A model generated the notes under the pieces. That model was given only the letters and a program-made list of their open reading frames with translations, was not told where the DNA came from and ran no database searches. This document shows positions 12,397 to 24,344 of a DNA stretch of 64,000 bases, piece by piece. Origin of the DNA: Siphonodentalium dalli (taxonomy: Eukaryota; Mollusca; Scaphopoda; Gadilida; Siphonodentaliidae); contig CP136063.1 of NCBI GenBank assembly GCA_032622095.1, positions 210,660,355 to 210,724,354 on the forward strand. Direction: 5' to 3'. The translations under genes and the position numbers were made by a program. How positions within the stretch are numbered: the first letter of the stretch is position 1; each line of letters begins with the position of its first letter.

Positions 12397-12709
12397 CTTG
12401 CATACCAATCAGCTCCGCCCGGCTCTCGCATTTCTACATAGAGTTCCGCGCTTCTGCCATCTGTCAGTCGGTGCATGTTCTGCAGCCCTAACCAGTAACT
12501 GCCACCAGGTGAAACATCACCGAAGCCGTTAACATATTCATCCCAATTCCGGTAAAAGTCGACCAATCCGTTTCTTCTTTGCTGAAACACCGTCCAACCT
12601 CCACCGAGTGTCGCCATGTCGCACGTGACATTTACTTGAGTCAAACCGTCGGGGCTGATTTTGTATACGCCATCTGTCGTCATACCCGCGTTGTACCATG
12701 ATAGACAGT
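12397..12709 (-). CDS. Exon: N-terminal half of fibrinogen C-terminal domain
   Basis: The 313-nt exon runs from the acceptor TTTTTGCAG to the donor GCAAG|GTAATA. It encodes the first half of a fibrinogen-related domain: opening Asp-Cys (Asp split over the phase-1 junction), TTDGVYKI, the VTCDM cysteine, GGGWTVFQQRRNG, the FYRNWDEYVNGFGD helix, YWLGLQNMHRLT, and EMREPGGADWYA at the end. These are the hallmark blocks of the family in the right order and spacing. It ends in phase 2 and the split Arg codon is completed by the next exon. Tandem repeats start about 400 bp upstream in the intron. Assignment to the domain is secure; the biological ligand is unknown. Confidence 0.93.
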
Positions 12710-12884
12710 CTGCAAAAACACGACAAATTAAAGTTGCCATGTTTTGACACCATAAAACCACAAGTTTTCTCGGTCCACAACAACTTGGGATATCGGTTAA
12801 TTGGGTTGATGCTGTTTGTGGCCGAGAGCAACCGGATATGTATTTGGCGGGAAACGTCATGTGATATTACGGCGCCAAACTTAC

Positions 12885-13092
12885 ACGTGTATACATATCT
12901 GCCAATGTCTGGGGCAACTTGTAAATAAGAGTCGGTACAGATAAGGCAAGATAACTCTATTCTGTTTAATGTTCCTGTTGTGCTCATCCACACATTACTG
13001 GCACCATGATAAACGATACACGCATGTTGATTTTCCGTTATGTTCCAACACGACATGCGAATGCGAGTACAAGAAGCCAACATTGGATTCAA
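12885..13092 (-). pseudogene. Possible degenerate Ig-like (V-type) fragment
   Basis: In the intron about 180 bp upstream of the first fibrinogen exon, a minus-strand reading frame contains SCWNITENQHACIVYHG and later VAPDIGRYVYTCKFGAVISH. The Asp-x-Gly-x-Tyr core with a nearby Cys resembles the end of an Ig V-type domain, though the expected Cys is Tyr and a Cys lies two positions later. A good GTAAGT donor (exon end at 12885) leaves phase 1, compatible with the fibrinogen exon. No acceptor fits the upstream side, because the frame has a stop and then the 42-bp minisatellite begins. It may be a relic exon, or a chance open frame; a PAN-like reading was also considered. Confidence 0.3.
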
Positions 13093-13118
13093 TCAAATTA
13101 AAATAATCACATGTCTGC

Positions 13119-14005
13119 AAATCGCTGTCTGCACGGCCCTGGTCGGTCATTCGGTTAACAAAATCGCTGTCTGCACAGCCCTGATCGGTCATTCGGTTAA
13201 CAGAATCGCTGTCTGCACAGTCCTGATCGGTCATTCGGTTAACAGAATCGCTGTCTTCACAGTCCTGATCGGTCATTCGGTTAACAGAATCGCTGTCTGC
13301 ACAGTCCTGATCGGTCATTCGGTTAACAGAATCGCTGTCTGCACAGTCCTGATCTGTCATTCAGTTAACAGAATCGCTGTCTGCACAGCCCTGATCGGTC
13401 ATTCGGTTAACAGAATAGCTGTCTGCACAGCCCTGATCGGTCATTCGGTTAACAGAATCGCTGTCTGCACAGCCCTGATCGGTCATTCGGTTAACAGAAT
13501 CGCTGTCTGCACAGCCCTAATCGGTCATTCGGTTAACAGAATCGCTGTCTGCACAGCCCTGATCGGTCATTCGGTTAACAGAATAGCTGTCTGCACAGCC
13601 CTGATCGGTCATTCGGTTAACAGAATCGCTGTCTGCACAGCCCTGATCGGTCATTCGGTTAACAGAATCGCTGTCTGCACAGCCCTGATCGGTCATTCGG
13701 TTAACAGAATTGCTGTCTGCACAGCCCTGATCGGTCATTCGGTTAACAGAATCGCTGTCTGCACAGCCCTGATCGGTCATTCGGTTAACAGAATCGCTGT
13801 CTGCACAGCCCTGATCGGTCATTCGGTTAACAGAATCGCTGTCTGCAGAGCCCTGATCGATCATTCGGTTAACAGAATCGATGTCTGCACAGCCCTGATC
13901 GGTCATTCGGTTAACAGAATCGCTGTCTGCACAGCCCTGATCTGTCATTCGGTTAACAGAATCGCTGCCTGCACAGTCCTGATCGGTCATTCGGTTAACA
14001 GAAGA
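13119..14005 (+). repeat. 42-bp minisatellite, about 21 copies
   Basis: Unit ATCGCTGTCTGCACAGCCCT followed by GATCGGTCATTCGGTTAACAGA. Because 42 is a multiple of three, any unit without a stop stays open: the plus strand reads IAVCTALIGHSVNR again and again and the minus strand MTDQGCADSDSVNR. It lies in the intron upstream of the fibrinogen exon and is not taken as coding. Copies differ by a few point changes (GCACAGTCCT and GATCTGTC variants). Confidence 0.95.
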
Positions 14006-14936
14006 TTGGATTACTCCTCTTCGTTTTACACGTTTCGAAAAGCTAGACGTAGACACAACACTTCTGAGCGGTTTGACGTGTATGTGTAGGCATCGTGGTC
14101 ATGTGAGTCAGCAATCTCTACCAGATCGCACCAGTCATACTTCCTTTCTGACTCTGTCACCGGCTGGGTACTAGTTTCCGTTTCTATATTTAGCGCGGGG
14201 TTTTCCGAACATAATGGCGAAAACCGATCGCCCCAAAGTCAAATTTCCTATGTGCTTTGAGAACGATTCCCGCACTAAAAACTTAATGACAGAATGGAGG
14301 ATCAGAGCGGTAGTTTTGTTGACGATTTTCGCAAGCAACTCATCAAAATTGGAGCAAATTAGAACTCTTGTGTCTAACTTGCCATGGGTGTTGTCGTGAC
14401 ATTGTCGTCCATGTGCGTTTTGACTTTTGTGTTGATAAAATAATCGGAGAACCGAATCACACCGCTTCGAAATATAGTTCTTCGGTTTTAGTGGGACTTT
14501 TCAAACTTAGGGTTCAAAATTTATACAAATTTTGTTCGATGTTTTGTATGCTTAACAAGAGCAGCATGTTGCTCTGTTCGCTTAGAATATATCTTATTTT
14601 CGCGGAAGTCCACCAAATGTGGGTGAAATGTCGCCGGTTGCAGCGGTATTACCGAGTCAACAAGGGAGGTAAACCCTGCATGGAGTTTGGTGAGTCAGGT
14701 GGACTTTCGTTGGCAATGACAACACACGTTAGAAGTTACACGTATACGTGTGTCTGGTCATGACTATTATCGGAGCACACAACACAAATAAACACGATGT
14801 TGATGTATACGTTATTACCGAAGGAAGTTATAAAAAGGAACCAGCATTGATCAAACTGAGTTCACTGTCATGGTACCAGTATTAATATGTAACACTACCA
14901 ATAACTTCATTCAAGAGAGCAAAATAAAATCCCAAT
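14006..14936. other. Unassigned intronic sequence
   Basis: Only short frames without motifs (14214-14399, 14368-14763). No repeat or gene was recognised. Confidence 0.4.
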
Positions 14937-14997
14937 TCGAGAGAGATAGAGAGAGAGAGGGAGAGAGAGAGAGAGAGAGAGGGGAGAGAGAGAGACA
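14937..14997 (+). repeat. (GA)n microsatellite
   Basis: Imperfect GA/GGGA run of about 60 bp. Confidence 0.9.
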
Positions 14998-15066
14998 AAA
15001 GTGAGTCGTTGGTCTATACTCTTGAAGTCAATTGCTACTGGCATGGTAAGTTAATACGACAAGAAC

Positions 15067-15736
15067 GACGTCCAGGATACACGGCTTGTTGCCATCCAGA
15101 TTACACGGGCTTGTTGTCATCCAGGATATACGGCTTGTTGCCATCCAGATTACACGGGCTTGTTGTCATCCAGGATATACGGCTTGCAGACATCCATGAT
15201 ATACGGCTTGTTGACATCCATCATATACGGCTTGTTGACATCCAGGATATACGGCTTGTTGACATCCATCATATACGGCTTGTTGCCATCCAGGGTATAC
15301 GGCTTGTTGACATCCATCATATACGGCTTGTTGACATCCAGGATATACGGCTTGTTGACATCCATCATATACGGCTTGTTGCCATCCAGGATACACGGCT
15401 TGTTGACATCCAGGATATACGGCTTGTTGACATCCAGGATATACGGCTTGTTGACATCCAGGGTATACGGCTTGTTGACATCCAGAATATACGGCTTGTT
15501 GCCATCCAGGATATACGGCTTGTTGCCATCCAGGGTATACGGCTTGTTGACATCCAGAATATACGGCTTGTTGCCATCCAGGATATACGGCTTGTTGCCA
15601 TCCAGGATATACGGCTTGTTGCCATCCAGGATATACGGCTTGTTGCCATCCAGGATATACGGCTTGTTGCCATCCAGGATATACGGCTTTTACAACCATC
15701 GAGGATATACGGGTTGTTGCCGTCCAGTATATACCA
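15067..15736 (+). repeat. 24-bp minisatellite, about 27 copies
   Basis: Unit GACATCCAGGATATACGGCT followed by TGTT, open in several frames on both strands because 24 is a multiple of three. Between about 15190 and 15380 units with ATCCATCATA alternate with units having ATCCAGGATA, a 48-bp higher-order pattern; the right half is dominated by the GCCATCCAGGATA form. Intronic, not taken as coding. Confidence 0.95.
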
Positions 15737-17078
15737 CTTGTTGCTATTTGGGTTTGTGGGGGTCCCAATTTAGGCAAACTTTTCCAAAGTTGGAAATTTC
15801 ATGCCTGATACATCATCAGTTGGATATTAAAAAAATTAGGTTGAAATTATTCTCATAGTTTGATTTTCCAAATGGGACAAATAGTCGCTTTCCTACTTTT
15901 GATCAAATGATTTGACTGAATGGGCCATGAGTTGCCAACAGTGTTCATCTGGGCCTAGCAAACATTTGGTAAATTTTTTTGGCAAATTCTGATTTTTTTT
16001 TGGGGAATATTTTTGGCCAATTAAAAAACTTTGGCCAAAGTAAATCCTCATTTTTGGTCTCACAATTAATGAATACTTATGTTCTTTTAACAGCTAGCAT
16101 TCTATATAATTATGTCCATATCTTCAGAAACCGTGTCAAGACTTCTTTAATCCCACACTGTTACTTGAAAATGTACTACTACCCACCATCTACAATTCAG
16201 CCTTATGACAGACACAGGATTCATTAGTGTTAATACGTATTACTGTTGTATTACAATTGGTTGATAGTGCAGTGCCATGTGTTACTTTTGTCATCCATTA
16301 AGCTGTATTGCCTAATCAATTACCTGATGATGATAATATAAATCGTATTCTCATGTCCCTCTCGTTACAAAATGAATTTGGGTTTTTGAATTAGATTTCA
16401 GATTTTGGGGCAAACAAAACAAAACCAAAGGTTTTGCCAAATTATATTGTTGTTTTTGTTTTGGCCATTTTAGAACAATTCGCCAATTTGGTCTGTGACA
16501 GCGTGAACCCGGTGGCCAACTTAGGATTGTGTCATGTTGGAAAGCTTTAGGAACTATTTGGAAATTTCCAACCTCAGGGAATGGATGCAAATAACATTTC
16601 GCGAAATTGGGAGTTTGGTCTGTTGAAGGGGGTGCAGAATGAAAATTTCAAGTTAGACACCCCAAAATTGAAACCATCTAGCAAAGTACCTGCTTGGTCA
16701 AATCTGCTAGAGTGTTCACACAGAATACGAACCAGACACAATACATATAAGAAGAAACATCGTTTAACCTTTAATAACTGGATTATCCCGTTCAGTTATA
16801 AAAGTAAACAAATCGAACGTCTATTCATTTGAATGGATATTAAGCATCTATGAGCAGACAAGTGCAGAAGGATTCATATTCAGTGGTGGGAAAGGTTTAG
16901 ATAATAAATTCAACGAACGACATATGAACTACTCATCAATTAGTATTTATTATAGAAAATGATAAAAGTTGTGCGAAACACTCCGCTAGATTATTCATAG
17001 TGGAATAACAAAAACTCTTTCCTAAAATAGTTATTGTCCTGACGACGAAATCAACGTTACTTGTATGAACTCAATTAC
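15737..17078. other. Intronic sequence with diverged dispersed repeats
   Basis: Rich in TTTGGCCAAA and TTGGAAATTTC phrases. The segment AATTAGGTTGAAATTATTCT at about 15834 has a relative at about 50467 (AATAGGTTGAAATGGTTCTC), each followed by TAGTTT.ATTTTCCA. No exon was recognised. Confidence 0.4.
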
Positions 17079-17255
17079 CTGCATGTATTATTGTTGTTTC
17101 TGTCGTAGTCGCGTCTGTTAATGGTGTCGTAGTCGCGTCTGTTAATGGTGTCATAGTTGTTGGTATTGTTGTGGTTGTTAGTGTTGATGTTGGCGTTTGT
17201 GTTGTTGTTGTTGTTGTTGTTTCTGTTGCTGCTGCTGTTGTTGTAGAAGAAGAAT
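17079..17255 (-). CDS. Exon: Thr-rich mucin-like linker
   Basis: Seen on the plus strand as a GTT/TGC-rich tract, this reads on the minus strand as an open exon of exactly 177 nt between the acceptor TTCTTTCAG and the donor CAG|GTAATT. It encodes Ser3, Thr3, Ala3, then Thr runs with Pro, and an 8-residue unit (TPLTDATT, 24 bp) repeated twice. More than half of the residues are Thr, so a dense O-glycosylated stalk is likely. The exon is symmetric (phase 1-1), so it can be skipped or duplicated without shifting the frame. Joined upstream to the EGF-like exon and downstream to the fibrinogen exon it makes Asp at both seams. Low-complexity DNA could mimic an exon, but both splice sites, the phase and the lack of stops argue against chance. 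Confidence 0.65.
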
Positions 17256-17612
17256 CTGAAAGAATGAACTATCGTTGGAATTGACCTGACTGCTGAAAGT
17301 GTTCAACCCGAAGTTCACACCACTTTCCAGCAAAGTTATCAACCGTTATTGTAGATGATTCGTACCCAGATCATTTTCACTATTCTTCTCGGCATATTAT
17401 TATGCCTGCCCATTCTTGCTGCGAGTATGTTGACATAGTTGAGGCATCAGTCAATCGGGGCGGCATTCAGACTTTTGAACAAGTTAGATGTTCCAGAGTC
17501 TGAATGATTTCACCATCTCCCATATTACCGCCGTTATATATAGCTACCGCGCGTAATACCTGCAATATATATGACGTCACAGTGCACAAATATTTTTTTG
17601 TATCATCTTCTA
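17256..17612. other. Unassigned intronic sequence left of the Helitron array
   Basis: No feature other than the splice acceptor of the linker exon at its left edge. Confidence 0.4.
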
Positions 17613-17640
17613 TCTCATATATATTTTGAAGACCTCTGTT

Positions 17641-17671
<31 letters not shown>

Positions 17672-18161
17672 ATGTCTGTCATTAATACAAATCTACGATT
17701 CTCGACCGATCGGGACGAAACTTGGTACGTGTGTGTAGTTTGACCAGGCGGTGGACGTTGTCGTATTGGCGAGCCCGTGCGGCGCCCGCTTCGCGCATGC
17801 GCAGACGAGATCTCGGAAACGGGTGGAGCTATCGACTTGAATTTGCTATGTGAATGTATCTTGCCCCGGATACAAATTTTATAGGGTCGCCGAGCCCGTG
17901 CGACGCCAGCTTCGCGCATGCGCAGACGAGATCTCGGAAACGGGTGGAGCTATCGACTTGAAATTTGCTATGTGAATGTATCTTGCCCCGGATACGAATT
18001 TTATCCGGTCACCGAGCCCGTGCGACGCCAGCTTCGCGCATGCGCAGACCAGATCTCGGAAACGGATAGAGCTATCGACTTGAAATCGTCGGGCTGGGTA
18101 GAGCTATCGACTTGAAATTTGGTTTTTGAATAGCCCGGACAACGTCGGGCTCATCGGCTAG
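17613..18161 (+). mobile_element. Helitron P1 (122-bp repeat family)
   Basis: Starts TCTCATATATATTTTGAAG, then (TGTC)n, then about 2.5 tandem units of a roughly 122-bp repeat (CGCATGCGCAGACGAGATCT, GAAACGGGTGGAGCTATCGA, GCCCCGGATAC). Ends with the hairpin AGCCCGGACAACGTCGGGCT and CATCGGCTAG. Confidence 0.8.
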
Positions 18162-18667
18162 TCTCATATATATTTTGAAGACCTCTGTTTGTTTGTCTGT
18201 CTGTCTGTCTGTCTGTCATTAATACAAATCTACGATTCTTGACCGATCGGGACGAAACTTGGTACGTGAGTGTAGTTTGACCAGGCGGTCGTCGTTGTCG
18301 TATTGGCGAGCCCGTGCGGCGCCCGCTTCGCGCATGCGCAGACGAGATCTCGGAAACGGGTGGAGCTATCGACTTGAAATTTGCTATGTGAATGTATCTT
18401 GCCCCGGATGCGAATTTTATCGGGTCGCCGAGCCCGTGCGACACCAGCTTCGCGCATGCGCAGACGAGATCTCGGAAACGGGTGGAGCTATCGACTTGAA
18501 ATTTGGTATGTGAATGTATCTTGCCCCGGATACGAATCTCATCGGGTCGCCGAGCCCGTGCGACACCAGTTTCGCGCATGCGCAGACCAGATCTCGGAAA
18601 CGGGTGGAGCTATCGACTTGAAATTTGGTTTTTGAATAGCCCGGACAACGTCGGGCTCATCGGCTAG
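18162..18667 (+). mobile_element. Helitron P2 (122-bp repeat family)
   Basis: Directly abuts P1 with no extra bases. Same 5' end, (TGTC)n and 3' hairpin; about 2.5 units of the 122-bp repeat. Confidence 0.8.
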
Positions 18668-20773
18668 TCTATCTATACTATATATTTTGAGACTTCGTAT
18701 ATATGTGTGTGTGTGTGTGTGTGTACTTCATAGAATCCAAAACGCGTGTACAGATTGAGCTCAAACTTCCTATGTAAGTGTCAAATCCCACCGACACGAC
18801 CGTGGTCGCGGTTTAGAAAAGCTCAGAGCACCCGTTCTCCAATCTCAAATCACCGCAAAGGCACGGCGTGGGTTAATCAAGTCATTATTTAATGAGCGTT
18901 TGTTTTTGACGCATCTCTATAAAGAGCGTCTGTTTGCCATTCAACGTTATTTGCATCTGCAGAGAGATATACGGAACATACATTAAATTTAAAAAACATT
19001 TGTTTCTGATCAACCCTGCGAGCACGGATGGCGCGCTTTGTTTTTACAGTATATACTTATATACCGAAATCATCCCAGATAATCACGAATATAGCATCAG
19101 ATTTCTCCCCAGATATACCCTTATAAAGCTACTGGAATCTGCCAATCTACGGGAAATTCCAGGGAATGCCGATTGAGCTCAAACCTGCTACCCACGGGAA
19201 GTGTCATATATATGAGTGTGTCCTTTATAGACTCGAACCGATTGAGCTCAAACTTGCTAAATAAGAAAATAGCCCCCAAGCCGTAAATATCAACACCAAC
19301 GATATTACTAAATACACGTTTTCGGCAATGTGAGAGTTTTCGGGGAGCCGTGATGCCAACAACAACGACCCGAAGCCCTGAATGCCAACAACAGATTCAA
19401 TGCAATGTTATCTATTATGCAGAGATATTTCACGACATTACGACGGGTACGGCAGACTCAAAATATTATGCAGACAGATTTCCCGACGGGAAGCGTTTGT
19501 TTTAAATTCAATGCAATGTTATCGTAGAGAGATTTCACGAAACAAAGAATGCGTTGTCTGTCGTTCCTAGGAAGGGGGGATTTCTACGGGTAAAATTTTC
19601 CGCCAGAAACAAAAAAATTTATTAAAACAATTCACAATTTAATTAAAACAATTTAAAATTAAAAAAAATTAACAATAAAAAAACAATTCAGAAACAAAAT
19701 ATATTAAATTTAAAAAACATTAAATTCATATTCAAAAATGTCATGTGTGTGTGTGTGTGTGTGTACTTCATAGAATCCAAAACGCGTGTACAGATTGAGC
19801 TCAAACTTCCTATGTAAGTGTCAAATCCCACCGACACGACCGTGGTCGCGGTTTAGAAAAGCTCAGAGCACCCGTTCTCCAATCTCAAATCACCGCAAAG
19901 GCACGGCGTGGGTTAATCAAGTCATTATTTAATGAGCGTTTGTTTTTGACGCATCTCTATAATGTTTGCCATTCAACGTTATTTGCATCTGCAGAGAGAT
20001 ATACGGAACATACATTAAATTTAAAAAACATTTGTTTCTGACCAACCCTGCGAGCACGGATGGCGCGCTTTGTTTTTACAGTATATTGTTATATACCGAA
20101 ATCATCCCAGATAATCACGAATATAGCATCAGATTTCTCCCCAGATATACCCTTATAAAGCTACTGGAATCTGCCAATCTACGGGAAATTCCAGGGAATG
20201 CCGATTGAGCTCAAACCTGCTACCCACGGGAAGTGTCATATATATGAGTGTGTCCTTTATAGACTCGAACCGATTGAGCTCAAACTTGCTAAATAAGAAA
20301 ATAGCCCCCAAGCCGTAAATATCAACAACAACGATATTACTAAATACACGTTTTCGGCAATGTGAGAGTTTTCGGGGAGCCGTGATGCCAACAACAACGA
20401 CCCGAAGCCCTGAATGCCAACAACAGATTCAATGCAATGTTATCTATTATGCAGAGATATTTCACGACATTACGACGGGTACGGCAGACTCAAAATATTA
20501 TGCAGACAGATTTCCCGACGGGAAGCGTTTGTTTTAAATTCAATGCAATGTTATCGTAGAGAGATTTCACGAAACAAAGAATGCGTTGTCTGTCGTTCCT
20601 AGGAAGGGGGGATTTCTACGGGTAAATTTTTCCGCCAGAAACAAAAAAATTTATTAAAACAATTCACAATTTAATTAAAACAATTTAAAATTAAAAAAAA
20701 TTAACAATAAAAAAACAATTCAGAAACAAAATATATTAAATTTAAAAAACATTAAATTCATATTCAAAAATGT

Positions 20774-20809
<36 letters not shown>

Positions 20810-21881
20810 ATAGAATCCAAAACGCGTGTACAGATTGAGCTCAAACTTCCTATGTAAGTGTCAAATCCCACCGACACGACCGTGGTCGCGGTTTAGAAAA
20901 GCTCAGAGCACCCGTTCTCCAATCTCAAATCACCGCAAAGGCACGGCGTGGGTCAATCAAGTCATTATTTAATGAGCGTTTGTTTTTGACGCATCTCTAT
21001 AAAGAGCGTCTGTTTGCCATTCAACGTTATTTGCATCTGCAGAGAGATATACGGAACATACATTAAATTTAAAAAAAATATTTGTTTCTGACCAACCCTG
21101 CGAGCACGGATGGCGCGCTTTGTTTTTACAGTATATAGTTATATACCGAAATCCTCCCAGATAATCACGAATATAGCATCAGATTTCTCCCCAGATATAC
21201 CCTTATAAAGCTACTGGAATCTGCCAATCTACGGGAAATTCCAGGGAATGCCGATTGAGCTCAAACCTGCTACCCACGGGAAGTGTCATATATATGAGTG
21301 TGTCCTTTATAGACTCGAACCGATTGAGCTCAAACTTGCTAAATAAGAAAATAGCCCCCAAACCGTAAATATCAACAACAACGATATTACTAAATACACG
21401 TTTTCGGCAATGTGAGAGTTTTCGGGGAGCTGTGATGCCAACAATAACGACACGAAGCCCTGAATGCCAACAACAGATTCAATGCAATGTTATCTATTAT
21501 GCAGAGATATTTCACGACATTACGACGGGTACGGCAGACTCAAAATATTATGCAGACAGATTTCCCGACGGGAAGCGTTTGTTTTAAATTCAATGCAATG
21601 TTATCGTAGAGAGATTTCACGAAACAAAGAATGCGTTGTCTGTCGTTCCTAGGAAGGGGGGATTTCTACGGGTAAATTTTTCCGCCAGAAACAAAAAAAT
21701 TTATTAAAACAATTCACAATTTAATTAAAACAATTTAAAATTAAAAAAAATTAACAATAAAAAAACAATTCAGAAACAAAATATATTAAATTTAAAAAAC
21801 ATTAAATTCATATTCAAAAATGTCATGTTTCTGAAACAAAGCCATGGGACGAATGCCGCCAGTGGCGGGCTAACCTGCTAG
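18668..21881 (+). mobile_element. Helitron P3 with three 1-kb monomers
   Basis: 5' end TCTATCTATACTATATATTT, 3' hairpin GCCGCCAGTGGCGGGC plus TAACCTGCTAG. Inside are three nearly identical monomers (about 1.03 kb), each starting at a (TG)n run (18702, 19743, 20775) and ending AAAATGTCATG; only the last is followed by the true Helitron 3' end. Inverted near-identical copies occur at 28961-32176 and 37379-40600. Confidence 0.8.
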
Positions 21882-21941
21882 TCTATACTATATATTTTGA
21901 GACTTCGTATATGTGCCGCCAGTGGCGGGCTAACCTGCTAG
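21882..21941 (+). mobile_element. Helitron P4, 60-bp ends-only unit
   Basis: Only the first 36 bp (TCTATACTATATATTTTGAG then ACTTCGTATATGT) and the terminal hairpin plus CTAG remain, directly joined and flanked by other units without extra bases. Confidence 0.8.
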
Positions 21942-23121
21942 TCTATACTATATATTTTGAGACTTCGTATGTGTGTATGTGTGTACTTCATAGAATCCAA
22001 AACGCGTGTACAGATTGAGATCAAATTTCGTATGTAAGTGTAAAATCCCACCGACACCGCCGTAATCGTGTTTTCGAGAAGCTCTGAGCACCCTTTATCC
22101 ACTCCCAGTCATCGAAATCAGCTCAAACGGCACGGCCGGGGTTAATAACGTCATTATATATATATATGAAGTCAGAGTCTCCAAAGTTATACCGGAACAA
22201 ACACGTGTTTACGTCGTCTTGGGGGTCCACGATGGGAGTCTGACTTCAATGCAATGTTATCGCTCGAAACACGTGTTTACTTCGTGTTGAGGTTCACGAT
22301 GGGAGTCTGACAATTGTTATCGCTCGAAATAGTACATTAGGACGGGAACGGCTGGACAGATTGAGCTCAAACTTCCTATCTAAAGGTAAAATAACACGTA
22401 CGATGTCGTCCACGCGTTTTCCAGAAGCTCCGAGCACCCGTACTCCACTCCCAGTCATAAAAATCAGCTCAAACGGCACGGCCGGGGTTAATAACGTCAT
22501 TATATATATATATACGAAGTCAACGTTATTAGCATCTGCATTGAGTGCATTTCCTAGAACGCAACACGTGTTTTACGTCGTCTTGAGGTTCACGATGGGA
22601 GTCATTTCAATGCAATGTTATCGCTCGAAACACGTGTTTACTTCGTGTTGAGGTTCACGATGGGAGTCTGACATTTCAATGCAATGTTATCGCTCGAAAT
22701 ATTATGCAGAAAGGCAGATCTCGGAAACGGGTGGAGCTATCGACCTGAAATTTGCTATGTGAATGTATCTTGCACCGGGTACAAATTTTATCGGGTCGTC
22801 GAGCCCATGCGACGCCCGTGCAGCGCATGCGCAGACGAGATCTCGGAAACGGGTGGAGCTATCGACTTGAAATTTGCTATGTGAATGTATCTTGGGCCGG
22901 GTACAAATTTGATCGGGTCGCCGAGCCCGTGCGACGCCAGCTTCGCGCATGCGCAGACCAGATCTCGGAAACGGGTGGAGCTACCGGGTACAATTTTTTC
23001 TTATTGAAACGCGTGGAGCTAAAAATTAAAAAAAAATATAAACAAATGTCACAATTAACTCATTGAAAAACAAAAAATGTCATGTTTCGGACAAGCCGCC
23101 GGTGGCGGGCTACCCTGCTAG
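21942..23121 (+). mobile_element. Helitron P5 (chimeric interior)
   Basis: 5' end as P3, then GAGTCTGACATTTCAATGCA and GTTATCGCTCGAAA blocks repeated, followed by about two 122-bp units of the P1 type, then the GCCGCCGGTGGCGGGC hairpin and CTAG. Confidence 0.8.
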
Positions 23122-24280
23122 TACTATATATTTTGAGACTTCGTATATATATGTGTGTGTGTATATATGTGTGTACTTCATAGAATCCAAAACGCTTGTA
23201 CAGATTGAGATCAAATTTCGTATGTAAGTGTAAAATCACACCGACACCGCCGTAGATGTGTTTTCGAGAAGCTCTGAGCACCCTTTATCCACTCCCAGTC
23301 ATCGAAATCAGCTCAAACGGCACGGCCGGGGTTAATAACGTCATTATATATATATATGAAGTCAGAGTCTCCAAAGTTATACCGGAACAAACACGTGTTT
23401 ACGTCGTCTTGGGGGTCCACGATGGGAGTCTGACTTCAATGCAATGTTATCGCTCGAAACACGTGTTTACTTCGTGTTGAGGTTCACGATGGGAGTCTGA
23501 CAATTGTTATCGCTCGAAATAGTACATTAGGACGGGAACGGCTGGACAGATTGAGCTCAAACTTCCTATCTAAAGGTAAAACACCACGTACGATGTCGTC
23601 CACGCGTTTTCCAGAAGCTCCGAGCACCCGTACTCCACTCCCAGTCATAAAAATCAGCTCAAACGGCACGGCCGGGGTTAATAACGTCATTATATATATA
23701 TATACGAAGTCAACGTTATTAGCATCTGCATTGAGTGCATTTCCTAGAACGCAACACGTGTTTTACGTCGTCTTGAGGTTCACGATGGGAGTCATTTCAA
23801 TGCAATGTTATCGCTCGAAACACGTGTTTACTTCGTGTTGAGGTTCACGATGGGAGTCTGACATTTCAATGCAATGTTATCGCTCGAAATATTATGCAGA
23901 AAGGCAGATCTCGGAAACGGGTGGAGCTATCGACCTGAAATTTGCTATGTGAATGTATCTTGCACCGGTACAAATTTTATCGGGTCGCCGAGTCCATGCG
24001 ACGCCCGTGCAGCGCATGCGCAGACGAGATCTCGGAAACGGGTGGAGCTATCGACTTGAAATTTGCTATGTGAATGTATCTTGCGCCGGGTACAAATTTT
24101 ATCGGGTCGCCGAGTCCGTGCGACGCCAGCTTCGCGCATGCGCAGACCAGATCTCGGAAACGGGTGGAGCTACCGGGTACAAATTTTTCTTATTGAAACG
24201 CGTGGAGCTAAAAATTAAAAACAAATATTAAAAAAATGTCATGTTTCGGACAAGCCGCCGGTGGCGGGCTAACCTGCTAG
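23122..24280 (+). mobile_element. Helitron P6, near copy of P5
   Basis: Starts TACTATATATTTTGAG, lacking the first bases of P5, and otherwise repeats P5 with small changes. Ends in the same hairpin and CTGCTAG. Confidence 0.8.
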
Positions 24281-24306
24281 TCTATTATATATTTTGGAAG
24301 ATCTGT

Positions 24307-24344
<38 letters not shown>

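Noticed and set aside
13119-14005. CRISPR-like regular repeats
   Set aside because: Units are contiguous without unique spacers, and the DNA is eukaryotic.
13040-14089. 349-codon plus-strand open frame with 14-residue repeats
   Set aside because: Entirely a 42-bp minisatellite inside an intron; period divisible by three explains the openness on both strands.
15009-15858. Long repetitive open frames on both strands
   Set aside because: Product of the 24-bp minisatellite; no start context or domain outside the repeats.
17700-18660. Overlapping frames with RMRRRDLGNGWSYRLEI-like repeats
   Set aside because: They are translations of the 122-bp Helitron repeat on either strand, recurring at 22.7-24.2 and 46.7-48.3 kb.
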